64,000 bases of DNA. Source: Sphingobium algorifonticola (GTDB lineage: Bacteria > Pseudomonadota > Alphaproteobacteria > Sphingomonadales > Sphingomonadaceae). The stretch lies in NCBI RefSeq assembly GCF_004005485.1, contig NZ_RZUL01000003.1, forward strand, positions 124,001 to 188,000, in the 5' to 3' direction. The notes under the pieces were generated by a model. The model was not told the origin of the DNA. It did not search any database and saw only the letters and a list, made by a program, of their open reading frames with translations. The translations under genes were made by a program, and so were the position numbers. Of this stretch, positions 28,810 to 38,376 are shown one piece after another; the first letter of the stretch is position 1, and every line of letters begins with the position of its first letter.

Positions 28810-29271
28810 TCAGTCGTCGCGTGAGACCTTTTCCTGACGCTCGTGCCGTTCCTGCGCCTCGACTGTCATCGTCGCGATCGGCCGGGCCTCGAGGCGGCCA
28901 AGCGAAATCGGCTCGCCGGTCACTTCGCAATAGCCATATTCGCCGTCATCGATCCGTCGCAGCGCCGCGTCGATCTTGGCAATCAGCTTGCGCTGACGGT
29001 CGCGGGTGCGCAGTTCGATCGACCAGTCGGTTTCGCTCGACGCGCGGTCATTGAGATCGGGTTCGCGCAGCGGCTCGTTCTGCAGAACGGCAAGCGTCCC
29101 TTCCGCTTCCGCCAATATCTGCTTCTTCCAGTCCAGCAGCTTCTGGCGAAAATACTCGACTTGCAGGGGGTTCATGAACTCTTCGTCCGCCGACGGGCGA
29201 TAATCTTCCGGCAAGGCGACAGCGCCTTGTGCCGATGCGCCGCCTTTGCCGGAATTGAGGACCGATGCCAT
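28810..29271 (-). CDS. dksA: RNA polymerase-binding transcription factor DksA
   Basis: 153-aa DksA/TraR-family protein that acts with ppGpp on RNA polymerase. Coiled coil (FRQKLLDWKKQILAEAEGTLAVLQNE, with DRASSETDWSIELRTRDRQRKLIAKID) and the C-terminal globular part (IDDGEYGYCEVTGEPISLGRLEARPIATMTVEAQERHE). Only one of the four zinc-finger Cys positions is Cys (CEVT then TMTV), the zinc-poor variant seen in alphaproteobacteria. ATG 29271 gives MASVLNSGKGG; a longer frame adds non-family sequence. Confidence 0.92.
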   Translation of the reverse strand: MASVLNSGKGGASAQGAVALPEDYRPSADEEFMNPLQVEYFRQKLLDWKKQILAEAEGTLAVLQNEPLREPDLNDRASSETDWSIELRTRDRQRKLIAKIDAALRRIDDGEYGYCEVTGEPISLGRLEARPIATMTVEAQERHERQEKVSRDD

Positions 29272-29693
29272 TGCGCTCTCCGAAACGGGACAGGGACCGG
29301 GGCGGGAACCCGGCCGCCTGTTATGATTGAGCGCGCCTATAGCCACCGCAAAGGCCTGATACAAGCGGCCTTTCATGCGTCTCGCGGCGATCCCCCACGC
29401 CGTGCCGAATCAATATTGCCGACCATGCACGCCGACGGCGGGACAAGGCTGTGCGGCTGACGGATTTCGACATGAGGCATGCACCTGACGGTGCCGGGCT
29501 GTATCGCGCTGGGACATTAACCATGTTCCTTTACGCCGACTTCATGCTTTTCTTGCCGCCCCGTTCCCAAACGCAGTTAACGCCGTTGCAGTTAACGCTT
29601 TCTTTTGCCTTTCTTGCAGAAGGAGTTGTCTCACCTCGTCCGCAGGACCATCGGATGACGGCGTGGCACAGGAATTAATAAGAGTGTGAAGCT
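29272..29693. other. Promoter region between dksA and the Ser/Thr/Gly-repeat protein
   Basis: About 420 nt without a credible gene; a 75-codon frame at 29451-29678 has no recognisable features. It contains TTAACCAT at 29517-29524 (a CtrA-type half site) and an 11-bp direct repeat GCAGTTAACGC at 29573-29583 and 29588-29598, each with an internal GTTAAC palindrome, spaced one and a half helical turns centre to centre. These lie about 100-175 nt before the start of the downstream gene. Confidence 0.5.
29573..29598 (+). promoter_or_regulatory. Tandem 11-bp repeat, possible operator
   Basis: Two exact copies of GCAGTTAACGC separated by CGTT, upstream of the repeat-rich exported protein. Exact tandem copies of an 11-mer containing a 6-bp palindrome in an otherwise unstructured leader suggest a dimeric-regulator site; TTAAC resembles CtrA half sites but spacing does not match TTAA-N7-TTAA. 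Confidence 0.45.
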
Positions 29694-30803
29694 ATGTCGG
29701 TTCGGATGGCTCTAGCCAAACTTTGCGCTGTCACCTGCGGGGGTGCTCTGATCGGCGGCGGCGCCGTCCATGTGGCGGAAAAGCCGCGCCCGGCCAACGT
29801 CCAGAGCCTGAAAATAACCAAGAAGGCGCCGGCCAAGCGCCGCTATGCGCAGCGTGTCGTCAAGAAACGGATCGTGCGGACCGCTGCCAATTGCGCGCCG
29901 CAGACCATTACTGTGACGACTCAGGCCGCACCCATTCCTATGCCCATGCCTGCGCCCTTGGCGGAAGGCCCCTCTTATGCAGGCGGCGGCGGTGGCGGCG
30001 TACCGGTCGTGATCGGCGGCGGCGGCGGCTTTGGTGGCAGCGGCGGCGGGTTCTTCGGCGGCTTTTTCGGCGGCAGCGGCGGTGGCGGCGGCAGCGTCGT
30101 CGTATCATCGACCACCAGCGGCGGATCGACATCGACCAGTGGCGGGTCCAGCTCCACCAGCGGCGGCTCGACCAGCTCGGGCGGATCGTCCACGTCCACG
30201 GGCGGCGTATCGACGTCTACCGGCGGTGTTTCCACGTCGACCGGTGGCGTCTCCACGTCCACCGGCGGTCTCAGCTCCACCAGCTCTACGGGTGGATCGA
30301 GCACATCGACAGGGGGCGTCAGTTCCACAAGTTCTACTGGCGGCGTCAGCTCCACCAGTTCGACGGGCGGCTCCAGCACCTCCACCGGTGGATCCAGCAC
30401 ATCGACCGGCGGGGTAAGCTCGACATCGACCTCCTCAACCGGCGGATCGTCCACATCCTCGTCCACCGGCGGCGTCAGCACGACCTCGTCGACATCGACG
30501 GGTGGCGTCAGCACCACGTCGTCCACGTCGTCGGGTACTATCTCGTCATCCAGCTTCGGCGCGACGAGCAGTTCGACATCGACCTCTTCGTCCACATCTT
30601 CGTCGACGAGCAGCAGCACGTCGAGCAGCACCAGCTCCTCGACGTCCTCGGGCAGCAGCGGCTCCAGCGGCGGACACCCGCCGCCGCCGACCGACGTGCC
30701 CGCGCCGCCGATGGTACTGCTGTTCGGCGCTGCCGCGGCCGCGCTCGTGGCGCGCCGCCGCTTTGCCGCCAAGGCACCCGTCGAGGCCAGCGAAGCGGCC
30801 TGA
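29694..30803 (+). CDS. Exported Gly/Ser/Thr tandem-repeat protein with PEP-CTERM-like tail
   Basis: 369 aa, no recognised domain. Order: hydrophobic N-terminus (about 5-25, signal or anchor); basic Lys/Arg segment 38-63; Pro-rich 79-93; Gly-rich 96-134 with FFGGFFGG; Ser/Thr/Gly repeats 138-281 built on STSTGGV, STSSTGG and SSTSTGG; Ser/Thr-only tetrads (SSST) about 290-320; a Pro cluster 329-333; and TDVPAPPMVLLFGAAAAALV followed by RRR (354-356). The tail copies the layout of PEP-CTERM/exosortase signals (Pro motif, TM helix, Arg cluster), but the motif is PAP, not PEP, and a 13-residue acidic/Ala extension follows. Probably a surface-exposed, perhaps glycosylated, protein. Own promoter and terminator. 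Function unknown. Confidence 0.75.
   Translation: MSVRMALAKLCAVTCGGALIGGGAVHVAEKPRPANVQSLKITKKAPAKRRYAQRVVKKRIVRTAANCAPQTITVTTQAAPIPMPMPAPLAEGPSYAGGGGGGVPVVIGGGGGFGGSGGGFFGGFFGGSGGGGGSVVVSSTTSGGSTSTSGGSSSTSGGSTSSGGSSTSTGGVSTSTGGVSTSTGGVSTSTGGLSSTSSTGGSSTSTGGVSSTSSTGGVSSTSSTGGSSTSTGGSSTSTGGVSSTSTSSTGGSSTSSSTGGVSTTSSTSTGGVSTTSSTSSGTISSSSFGATSSSTSTSSSTSSSTSSSTSSSTSSSTSSGSSGSSGGHPPPPTDVPAPPMVLLFGAAAAALVARRRFAAKAPVEASEAA
29826..30657 (+). repeat. Low-complexity coding repeats (Gly then Ser/Thr-Gly)
   Basis: Imperfect tandem 15-24-nt units such as TCGACCGGTGGCGTCTCCACG recur across about 30130-30540, inside the exported repeat protein; codons vary synonymously, so the repetition is selected at protein level or is old. 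This tract is a likely site of length variation between strains. Confidence 0.75.
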
Positions 30804-30828
30804 GCACAATCTTCTGCGGGGGAGATGA

Positions 30829-30859
30829 GGGCGGGCCTGCCAGTCGGGTCCGCCCTTTT
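30829..30859 (+). terminator. Rho-independent terminator after the repeat protein
   Basis: Nine-pair GC-rich stem (30829-30837 with 30847-30855, one G-T pair) with TTTT at 30856-30859. It separates the exported repeat protein from serS. Confidence 0.88.
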
Positions 30860-30902
30860 CTGTGCGCTCGTCCCTTGCGCCGTTTACCGTGCGGCGGCAT
30901 AG

Positions 30903-32192
<1,290 letters not shown>

Positions 32193-32289
32193 CCGTTCGC
32201 CCTGAGCGAAGTCGAAGGGTTCCACCGAACGCAGTGAGGTACCTTCGCTTTCGCTCAGGCGACGGCTTCGACAAGCTCAGCCCGAACGG
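32193..32289. repeat. REP-like palindromic element, family A copy 2
   Basis: Starts CCGTTCGCCCTGAGCGAAGT and ends CAGCCCGAACGG, immediately after the serS stop. Its terminal CGG plus AG forms the GGAG ribosome-binding site about 9 nt before the surE ATG. Confidence 0.85.
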
Positions 32290-32300
32290 AGTTTTTTTCC

Positions 32301-33065
32301 ATGCGTATCCTCCTGACCAACGATGACGGCGTCCACGCCCCCGGCCTCAAGGTGCTGGAAACCATTACCCGCACCCTTTCGGACGATATCTGGATCGTCG
32401 CCCCGTCGGAGGAACAGTCCGGTGCCGGACACAGCCTTACCCTCTCCCGCCCCCTGCGCATCCGCAAGCATGGTGAAAAGCACTATAGCGTCAGCGGCAC
32501 GCCGACCGATGCCGTCATGATGGCGATGGGGCAGCTGATGAAGGATTGCCCGCCCGACCTCATCCTTTCGGGCGTCAATCGCGGCGCCAATCTGGCGGAG
32601 GACGTGACCTATTCCGGCACCGTCGCCGCCGCGATGGAAGGCGCGATCTCGGGCGTGCGGTCGATCGCGCTCAGCCAGGTCTACGCACGTGAGGGCATGG
32701 GCGACAGCGTGCCGTTCGCCTGTGCCGAGGCATGGGGCGAAAAGGTGCTACGCCCGCTGATCGCCATGCCCGCGGGCAAGCGGATGCTCATCAACGTCAA
32801 TTTCCCCGCGATCGATCCTGATGCGGTGAAAGGGATCCGCGTCGTTCGCCAGGGATTCCACGACATCGACCGCACCCGCATCGTGGAGGGGACCGATCCG
32901 CGCGGCTATCGCTATTACTGGTTCGGCCTCGGCGACAGCGATGCCGTGCCCGCAGGCACCGACCTCGAAGCCATCGCTCAGGGCTATATCACCGTAACGC
33001 CACTGCATTACGACCTGACGCACGACGGCTCGATGGATGCGGTGGCGGCGGCATTTGGTCACTGA
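32301..33065 (+). CDS. surE: 5'/3'-nucleotidase SurE
   Basis: Metal-dependent phosphatase acting on nucleoside monophosphates and short polyphosphates. 254 aa with RILLTNDDGVHAPGL (metal-binding Asp pair), VAPSEEQSGAGHSLT and LILSGVNRGANLAEDVTYSGTV (Ser/Asn metal site and loop). In enterobacteria it neighbours pcm and rpoS; here it is downstream of serS and upstream of a channel gene. The GGAG ribosome-binding site is supplied by the edge of the preceding palindromic element. Confidence 0.96.
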   Translation: MRILLTNDDGVHAPGLKVLETITRTLSDDIWIVAPSEEQSGAGHSLTLSRPLRIRKHGEKHYSVSGTPTDAVMMAMGQLMKDCPPDLILSGVNRGANLAEDVTYSGTVAAAMEGAISGVRSIALSQVYAREGMGDSVPFACAEAWGEKVLRPLIAMPAGKRMLINVNFPAIDPDAVKGIRVVRQGFHDIDRTRIVEGTDPRGYRYYWFGLGDSDAVPAGTDLEAIAQGYITVTPLHYDLTHDGSMDAVAAAFGH

Positions 33066-33148
33066 CCCCGTTCCGAACGCGGGGGTCGCGTCCCCACGTC
33101 CTGCCGTCGCGATTGCGTGTTGAGCCGTTACTGGCCTAGGCTCGCGTG

Positions 33149-34204
33149 ATGCGTGTGCCATCCCATCATTCTCGCCCGGACAGGTCGCGAGGCGTTTCGC
33201 ATTTTCTACGAAGGCGGTCCTCCTTGCCTGCGTGGGCCGATCTGGCGTGGCGAGTCGCGCTGGTGTTCGGCCTGATTTCCGTTGTGCTCGCGATCCACTG
33301 GATCGATCGCGACGGTCTGAAGGACAATCTGGACAATCACATCAGCTTCGTCGACGTTCTGTACTTCACGACCGTCACGGTCACGACCGTGGGCTATGGC
33401 GACATCGTGCCGGTCAGTCCGCAGACTCGCCTGTTCGAAACGTTCATCGTCACGCCGATCCGGCTGTTCGTCTGGCTCATCTTTCTGGGCACGGCCTATA
33501 GTTTCTTCCTTCGCAACACAGTGTACAGGTGGCGCATGGCCCGCATCCAGAAAGCTCTTGAAGGGCATATCGTCGTGGCCGGTTTCGGCACCAGCAATGC
33601 CGAGGCGGTGCGCGAACTCATCGCCCGTGGCAACGATCCGCATCGAATCGTCGTGATCGATTGCGACGAGCATGCCCTGGAAGATGCCGAGGAACTGGGC
33701 TGCAATATCCTGTGCGGCGATGCGACACGCGACCGGACATTGAAAGACGTGCGGATCGACCGCGCCTGTTCGATGATCGTGTCCGGCGGACGGGACGACA
33801 CGTCCATTCTCATCACGCTCACCGCGCGTCATCTGGCGCCCGGCGTGCCCATCAGCATCGTCGTGCGTAACGAAGACAATGAATTGCCCGCGCGGCAGGC
33901 CGGCGCCACGACCGTCATCAATCCGGTCAGCTTCGCCGGTCTGCTGCTGGCAGGAAGCTGTTCCGGTCAGCATATTGCCGACTACATGGCCGATCTTGCG
34001 GCCGCCGGTGGCCGCGTCAAACTTTCCGAACGTGTGGCGGCGGCGAACGAAGTCGGCCTGCCCCTGCAAGCGATCCGAACAGGCATCGCCGTCCGCATCT
34101 ATCGCGATGGCCGTCCGATCGGCTTCTGGGAAGCGGGTGCGCAGGCGGTCAAGGCAGGCGACATGATCGTGGAAATCGTGCCGGGCGACGGCGAAACGCG
34201 CTGA
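33149..34204 (+). CDS. Two-TM potassium channel protein with RCK (TrkA-N) domain
   Basis: 351 aa. Two TM helices (VALVFGLISVVLAIHWI about 36-52 and RLFVWLIFLGTAYSFF about 105-120) flank a pore loop with the K+ selectivity filter TVGYGD (80-85). A cytoplasmic RCK/TrkA-N Rossmann domain starts at about 138 (GHIVVAGFGTSNAEAVREL, VVIDCDEHALEDAEELG, CGDATRDRTL), then a TrkA-C-like end (VGLPLQAIRTGIAVRIYRDGRPIGFWEAG). This is the architecture of MthK/GsuK-type ligand-gated K+ channels. The ATG at 33149 is preferred over GTG 33146. Confidence 0.9.
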   Translation: MRVPSHHSRPDRSRGVSHFLRRRSSLPAWADLAWRVALVFGLISVVLAIHWIDRDGLKDNLDNHISFVDVLYFTTVTVTTVGYGDIVPVSPQTRLFETFIVTPIRLFVWLIFLGTAYSFFLRNTVYRWRMARIQKALEGHIVVAGFGTSNAEAVRELIARGNDPHRIVVIDCDEHALEDAEELGCNILCGDATRDRTLKDVRIDRACSMIVSGGRDDTSILITLTARHLAPGVPISIVVRNEDNELPARQAGATTVINPVSFAGLLLAGSCSGQHIADYMADLAAAGGRVKLSERVAAANEVGLPLQAIRTGIAVRIYRDGRPIGFWEAGAQAVKAGDMIVEIVPGDGETR

Positions 34205-34211
34205 TCGCCGC

Positions 34212-35111
34212 TCAGTCCGGCACCCAGTCAGCCCGCCCGATCCCTTGCGCATAGAGCAGCACCCGCAGGTCGCCGTGGACGATCTCTGCGTCGGCGGCGG
34301 CGCGGGTCTTTTCCTTCGCATGATAGGCGACGCCCAGCCCGGCCGCCTCGATCATCGGAATGTCGTTTGCGCCATCGCCGACCGCCAGTGTCGCCTCCCG
34401 CGCTATGCCCGATCGCGCCATCGCCGCGCCGAGTTCGAACCGCTTGCGCGCAGCGTCGACAATCGGGTCGTGCACCGTTCCCGTCAGCTTGCCGCCTGCA
34501 ATGTCCAGAACATTGGCAATCGCCGTGTCGAAGCCGATCTCCGCGGCCACCGGATCGGCAAAGCGCGTGAACCCGCCCGACACCAGCACGGCCCATGCGC
34601 CGCGTGCCCGCATCGTTCGGATCAGCGCCCTGGCGCCCGGCATGATGCGTACCCGCTCCGTCCGGCACTGCTCGATCACCGCCTCGTCCAGGTCTTTCAG
34701 CAAGGCAACCCTCGCCCGCAGCGCCGCTGCAAAGTCCAGTTCCCCCTGCATTGCGCGCTCGGTGATTTCGGCGATCTCCGCCTTGATACCCGCATAGTCC
34801 GCCAATTCGTCGATGCACTCGACGGTAATCATCGTCGAATCCATGTCCGCCACGATGAGCTGCTTTTCCCGGTGCGCCACAGGCTGAACGATCACGTCGA
34901 TCCCCTGCCCCAGGCCCTGTCCCTGCCCCAACCCGGTCAGGACCGCCCGCGCCGTCGCCGGATCGGTATCGAAGAACAGGTCGGCCGCCACTTCGGGATC
35001 GATCCAGCGGCTCTCGCCGGGTCGGCATCCGGCATCGTGCAGCCGGTCGCGCGCATCGGCAATATCCCCCTGCCCGATTGCGGCGCTTGCCACTAAGGTC
35101 GCAACGAACAT
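34212..35111 (-). CDS. serB: Phosphoserine phosphatase
   Basis: Last step of serine synthesis, L-phosphoserine to L-serine; HAD superfamily. About 299 aa: small N-terminal ACT-like region, then [16 protein letters not shown] (nucleophile Asp89, with Asp91), [12 protein letters not shown], and [31 protein letters not shown] chose ATG 35111 ([11 protein letters not shown]), as in relatives; a longer frame overlaps miaA antisense. GAGG lies about 5 nt upstream. Its start codon overlaps that of the divergent miaA (CATG), so its promoter must lie within miaA coding sequence. Confidence 0.94.
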   Translation of the reverse strand: MFVATLVASAAIGQGDIADARDRLHDAGCRPGESRWIDPEVAADLFFDTDPATARAVLTGLGQGQGLGQGIDVIVQPVAHREKQLIVADMDSTMITVECIDELADYAGIKAEIAEITERAMQGELDFAAALRARVALLKDLDEAVIEQCRTERVRIMPGARALIRTMRARGAWAVLVSGGFTRFADPVAAEIGFDTAIANVLDIAGGKLTGTVHDPIVDAARKRFELGAAMARSGIAREATLAVGDGANDIPMIEAAGLGVAYHAKEKTRAAADAEIVHGDLRVLLYAQGIGRADWVPD

Positions 35112-36054
35112 GGACACCTCTAATCCCGCCACGGGCGAATCCCGCCCGCCGCTCGCGCTTATTGCCGGGCCGACCGCCAGCGGCAAGAGCGCGCTCGCCA
35201 TTGCCCTGGCGGAGCGGACCAACGGTGTCGTCATCAATTGCGACGCAAGCCAGGTCTACGCCGATCTTGCGATCATATCCGCCAGGCCGACGCCCGAAGA
35301 CATGGCCCGCGCGCCACATCGCCTGTTTGGCCATATCGACGGTACGGAGGCCTGTTCGGCGGCGCGCTGGGCCGCGGAGGCCCGCAGCGAGATCGCCGCC
35401 GCCCATACCGATGGCCGCCTGCCGATACTGGTCGGCGGCACCGGGCTCTACATCCGCACCTTGCTGGACGGCATTGCGCCGGTGCCGGAGATAGATCCGG
35501 CCGTCCGGGCGGAAATCCGCGCCATGCCGGTGGCGCAGGCCCATGCCGCGCTGAGGATCGAAGACCCCGATGCCGCGCTGCGTCTGGCCCCCGCCGATAC
35601 CACCCGCGTTGCCCGCGCTTTGGAAGTCGCGCGCGCCACCGGGCGCACGCTGGCCGATTGGCAACGGCACAAGGTGGGTGGCATTGGCGCATCCGTAAGT
35701 CTGTGCGCGCTCATATTGCAGCCGCCGCGCGACTGGCTGCTCGACCGGTGCGACCGTCGGTTTGTTGGGATGCTGGAAAGCGGGGGTGTCGAGGAAGTGC
35801 GCGCTCTGGTGGACCGCGGTCTCAACCCGATGCTGCCGGTGATGCGCGCAATCGGCGTCCGCGAAATTGCGGCATGGGATGCCGGTGCCATCGACCGCGA
35901 AACCATGATCGCGCAAGGGCAACTGGCAACCCGGCAATATGCCAAGCGCCAGTACACATGGTTCTCCAATCAGCCGCCACCGGCATGGCATCGCTTTCAT
36001 GGAGCAGTGGATAACAAAATCAATGGAAAATTGGTTAGATTATTTCACAAATAG
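35110..36054 (+). CDS. miaA: tRNA dimethylallyltransferase
   Basis: Transfers a dimethylallyl group to N6 of A37 in tRNAs reading UNN codons. 314 aa with P-loop GPTASGKS (20-27), [50 protein letters not shown] and the C-terminal [15 protein letters not shown]. The start ATG 35110-35112 overlaps the start codon of the divergent serB, with AAGG about 12 nt upstream inside serB. Followed within 110 nt by ilvB. Confidence 0.96.
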   Translation: MDTSNPATGESRPPLALIAGPTASGKSALAIALAERTNGVVINCDASQVYADLAIISARPTPEDMARAPHRLFGHIDGTEACSAARWAAEARSEIAAAHTDGRLPILVGGTGLYIRTLLDGIAPVPEIDPAVRAEIRAMPVAQAHAALRIEDPDAALRLAPADTTRVARALEVARATGRTLADWQRHKVGGIGASVSLCALILQPPRDWLLDRCDRRFVGMLESGGVEEVRALVDRGLNPMLPVMRAIGVREIAAWDAGAIDRETMIAQGQLATRQYAKRQYTWFSNQPPPAWHRFHGAVDNKINGKLVRLFHK

Positions 36055-36162
36055 GTGTTGACAGGTTATTTTATAATTCATAGAGCGCCGCTCCAACACT
36101 GGACTTGTCAATCGCATGGGACTGGCCCATGGCGGAAAAGCCCAGTTGACAGGAGATTTGAC
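36055..36162 (+). promoter_or_regulatory. Probable ilvB leader/promoter region
   Basis: AT-rich stretch after the miaA stop with TTGACA at 36058-36063 and TATAAT at 36072-36077. They are only 8 nt apart, so they cannot form one sigma70-type promoter; either may pair with a weaker partner box. AGGAG at 36151-36156 is the ilvB ribosome-binding site. I found no branched-chain-rich leader peptide here. Confidence 0.4.
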
Positions 36163-37968
36163 GTGGCCGATACCCAGGCCGTTGCCGCCAGCCAGCCCGC
36201 CGCGCCCGCAGCGCGCAGCAAGGCGCGCGAACGCAGCGGCGCAGACATTCTGTGCGAATGCCTGGTCGATCTGGGGGTCGAGGTGGTGTTCGGCTATCCC
36301 GGCGGGGCGGTCCTGCCCATCTATGATGCGCTCTACGCCCATCCGAAGATCAAGCATATCCTGGTGCGTCATGAACAGGCCGCGACCCATGCGGCCGAAG
36401 GCTATGCACGCTCGACGGGGAAGCCGGGTGTGGTTCTCGTCACGTCCGGTCCCGGCGCGACCAATGCAATCACCGGCATCACCGATGCGCTGATGGATTC
36501 GATCCCGATGATCGTCATCACCGGTCAGGTCGCCACCCATCTGATCGGCACCGATGCCTTTCAGGAAGCCGACACGGTGGGCCTGACCCGCCACTGCACC
36601 AAGCATAATTATCTGGTGAAGACCCCCGGCCGTCTCGCGCATGTCATTCACGAGGCTTTCCATATCGCCACATCGGGCCGCCCCGGCCCCGTCGTCATCG
36701 ACATTCCGAAGGATGTCCAGGTCGCGACTGCGCCTTATTCCCGGCCCGATCCGATCGACCATCCCAGCTACCGCCCGGCCTTCCATGGCGACCCGCGCCT
36801 GATCGAATCCGCTGTCGAGATGCTGATGGCGGCCGAGCGGCCCATTCTCTACACGGGCGGCGGCGTCATCAATTCCGGGCCGGAGGCCGCCGCGCATCTG
36901 CGGGCGCTCGCCGCTATGACCGGCGCGCCGGTCACGTCGACGCTGATGGGCCTCGGTGCCTTCCCCGCCTCCAGCCCGCAATGGCTGGGCATGTTGGGCA
37001 TGCACGGCACTTATGAAGCCAATTTCGCGATGAACAAGGCGGATCTCATCCTCTGCCTCGGCGCGCGCTTCGACGATCGGGTGACCGGGCGGCTCGACGC
37101 CTTTTCGCCCAACAGCAAGAAGATCCATGTCGATATCGACCGCAGTTCGGTGAACAAGAATGTCCTGGTCGATCTTGCCGTCATCGGCGACGTCGGCAGC
37201 GTGATGGCGGACATGATCGCGCTGCTGGAAAAGCGTGGCTATACGCGGCCCGATTTCGCCGAATGGTGGGCACGGATCGAAGGATGGCGCGCGCGCCGCA
37301 GCCTCGATTATGTCGAGGGCGGCGAAGAGATCATGCCGCAGCGCGCGATCGCCGACCTGTTTGCCGCCACGCGCGGCAAGGATGTCATCATCACCACCGA
37401 AGTCGGCCAGCATCAGATGTGGGCCGCGCAGCATTTCCATTTCGACGATCCCAACAAATGGCTCACATCGGGGGGCCTGGGCACCATGGGCTATGGCCTG
37501 CCCGCCGCGATCGGCGCGCAACTTGGCAATCCCGACGCTCTGGTCATCGACATCGCCGGTGACGCGTCGATCCAGATGAACATTCAGGAGCTGGGCACCG
37601 CGACGCAATATCGCCTGCCGGTGAAGATCTTCATCCTGAACAATGAATATATGGGCATGGTCCGCCAGTGGCAGGAGCTGACCTACGAAAGCCGCTACTC
37701 GGAAAGCTACAGCGACAGCCTGCCCGATTTCGTGAAGCTGGCTGAGGCCTATGGCTGGACCGGCATCCGCATCGATGGGCATGACGATCTGGCCGCCGGT
37801 ATCCAGCGGATGATCGACACCCCCGGTCCGGTTCTGGTCGATTGCCGCGTGGCAAAGCTTTCCAATTGTTTCCCGATGATCCCTTCGGGTGCCGCGCATA
37901 CCGACATGCTGCTTGACCCCAGCATGGTATCCGGCACGATGGATGACGAAGCAAAAGCCCTCGTCTGA
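36163..37968 (+). CDS. ilvB: Acetolactate synthase large (catalytic) subunit
   Basis: ThDP/FAD enzyme making acetolactate or acetohydroxybutyrate for Val/Leu/Ile synthesis. About 601 aa: N-terminal PYR domain with the catalytic Glu in LVRHEQAATHAAEGYARSTG, central FAD-related domain, C-terminal PP domain with GDASIQMNIQELGTATQY (Mg/ThDP motif). I chose GTG 36163 (VADTQAVAASQ) with AGGAG 7 nt upstream; a longer frame begins next to the miaA stop but lacks family sequence. An Ala-rich leader of about 25 residues precedes the conserved part. Confidence 0.95.
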   Translation: MADTQAVAASQPAAPAARSKARERSGADILCECLVDLGVEVVFGYPGGAVLPIYDALYAHPKIKHILVRHEQAATHAAEGYARSTGKPGVVLVTSGPGATNAITGITDALMDSIPMIVITGQVATHLIGTDAFQEADTVGLTRHCTKHNYLVKTPGRLAHVIHEAFHIATSGRPGPVVIDIPKDVQVATAPYSRPDPIDHPSYRPAFHGDPRLIESAVEMLMAAERPILYTGGGVINSGPEAAAHLRALAAMTGAPVTSTLMGLGAFPASSPQWLGMLGMHGTYEANFAMNKADLILCLGARFDDRVTGRLDAFSPNSKKIHVDIDRSSVNKNVLVDLAVIGDVGSVMADMIALLEKRGYTRPDFAEWWARIEGWRARRSLDYVEGGEEIMPQRAIADLFAATRGKDVIITTEVGQHQMWAAQHFHFDDPNKWLTSGGLGTMGYGLPAAIGAQLGNPDALVIDIAGDASIQMNIQELGTATQYRLPVKIFILNNEYMGMVRQWQELTYESRYSESYSDSLPDFVKLAEAYGWTGIRIDGHDDLAAGIQRMIDTPGPVLVDCRVAKLSNCFPMIPSGAAHTDMLLDPSMVSGTMDDEAKALV

Positions 37969-38010
37969 CCGCTCGTCGGCCAGCAGAGGTCATCCACCAG
38001 GGAGAGTGTC

Positions 38011-38376
38011 GTGACCACCCATCTGAAGCTGCGCATCCACGTGACCGAACCGTGGGATTTCGAGCGGATCACGGGCGTGACCGAACTCACCGGCTGGACG
38101 ACGGACCATGTGTACGGTCCCGGGGAAGAGCCGAACGATGAATGGGAAGTGATGCTGGACGAAGGCTTCGATTACAACGGGCGTCGCTTTGCGCGGCTGC
38201 TCGTCAGCGCGCGCTATGTCGGCGAGCATCTCGAACGCATATTCGATGCGGTCGTCGGCTTTCCCGTGCGGATCGCGCATCGCAGCGGCGACGGCGGCTG
38301 GCATTATGCCTATGCCGGTATGCTTTCCGTCCGTCGCGAAACCGAAGACAAGGCCAAGGAAGAGACGCCCTCCTGA
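38011..38376 (+). CDS. Unrecognised small protein between ilvB and ilvN
   Basis: 121 aa, GTG start at 38011 with GGGAGAG upstream. No domain recognised. It is acidic to neutral and soluble, without TM or signal: LRIHVTEPWDFERITGVTEL, DEWEVMLDEGFDYNGRRFAR, LLVSARYVGEHLERIFDAVVG, then a polar tail (RRETEDKAKEETPS). Its TGA overlaps the ilvN ATG by one base (TGATG), so it is translationally coupled to the acetolactate synthase regulatory subunit, and it lies 42 nt after ilvB. Position suggests a role in or regulation of branched-chain synthesis; there is no sequence evidence for a mechanism. Confidence 0.75.
   Translation: MTTHLKLRIHVTEPWDFERITGVTELTGWTTDHVYGPGEEPNDEWEVMLDEGFDYNGRRFARLLVSARYVGEHLERIFDAVVGFPVRIAHRSGDGGWHYAYAGMLSVRRETEDKAKEETPS

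Noticed and set aside
29451..29678. 75-codon plus-strand frame upstream of the repeat protein
   Set aside because: No ribosome-binding site, no family features, and it crosses the tandem-repeat promoter region.
30100..30660. CRISPR-like periodicity
   Set aside because: The periodic units are coding S/T/G repeats with synonymous variation, without constant repeats and unique spacers, and no cas genes are present.
29975..30772. 265-codon minus-strand frame rich in Val/Asp/Pro opposite the repeat protein
   Set aside because: The plus-strand frame has a signal peptide, an ordered domain layout and a terminator; the reverse frame is only the complement of the S/T/G codons.
36058..36077. TTGACA plus TATAAT as a single sigma70 promoter for ilvB
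   Set aside because: The boxes are 8 nt apart instead of about 17.
36040..37899. 619-codon minus-strand open frame opposite ilvB
   Set aside because: Lies wholly antisense to a clear acetolactate synthase gene; arises from GC-rich codon bias. No family features.
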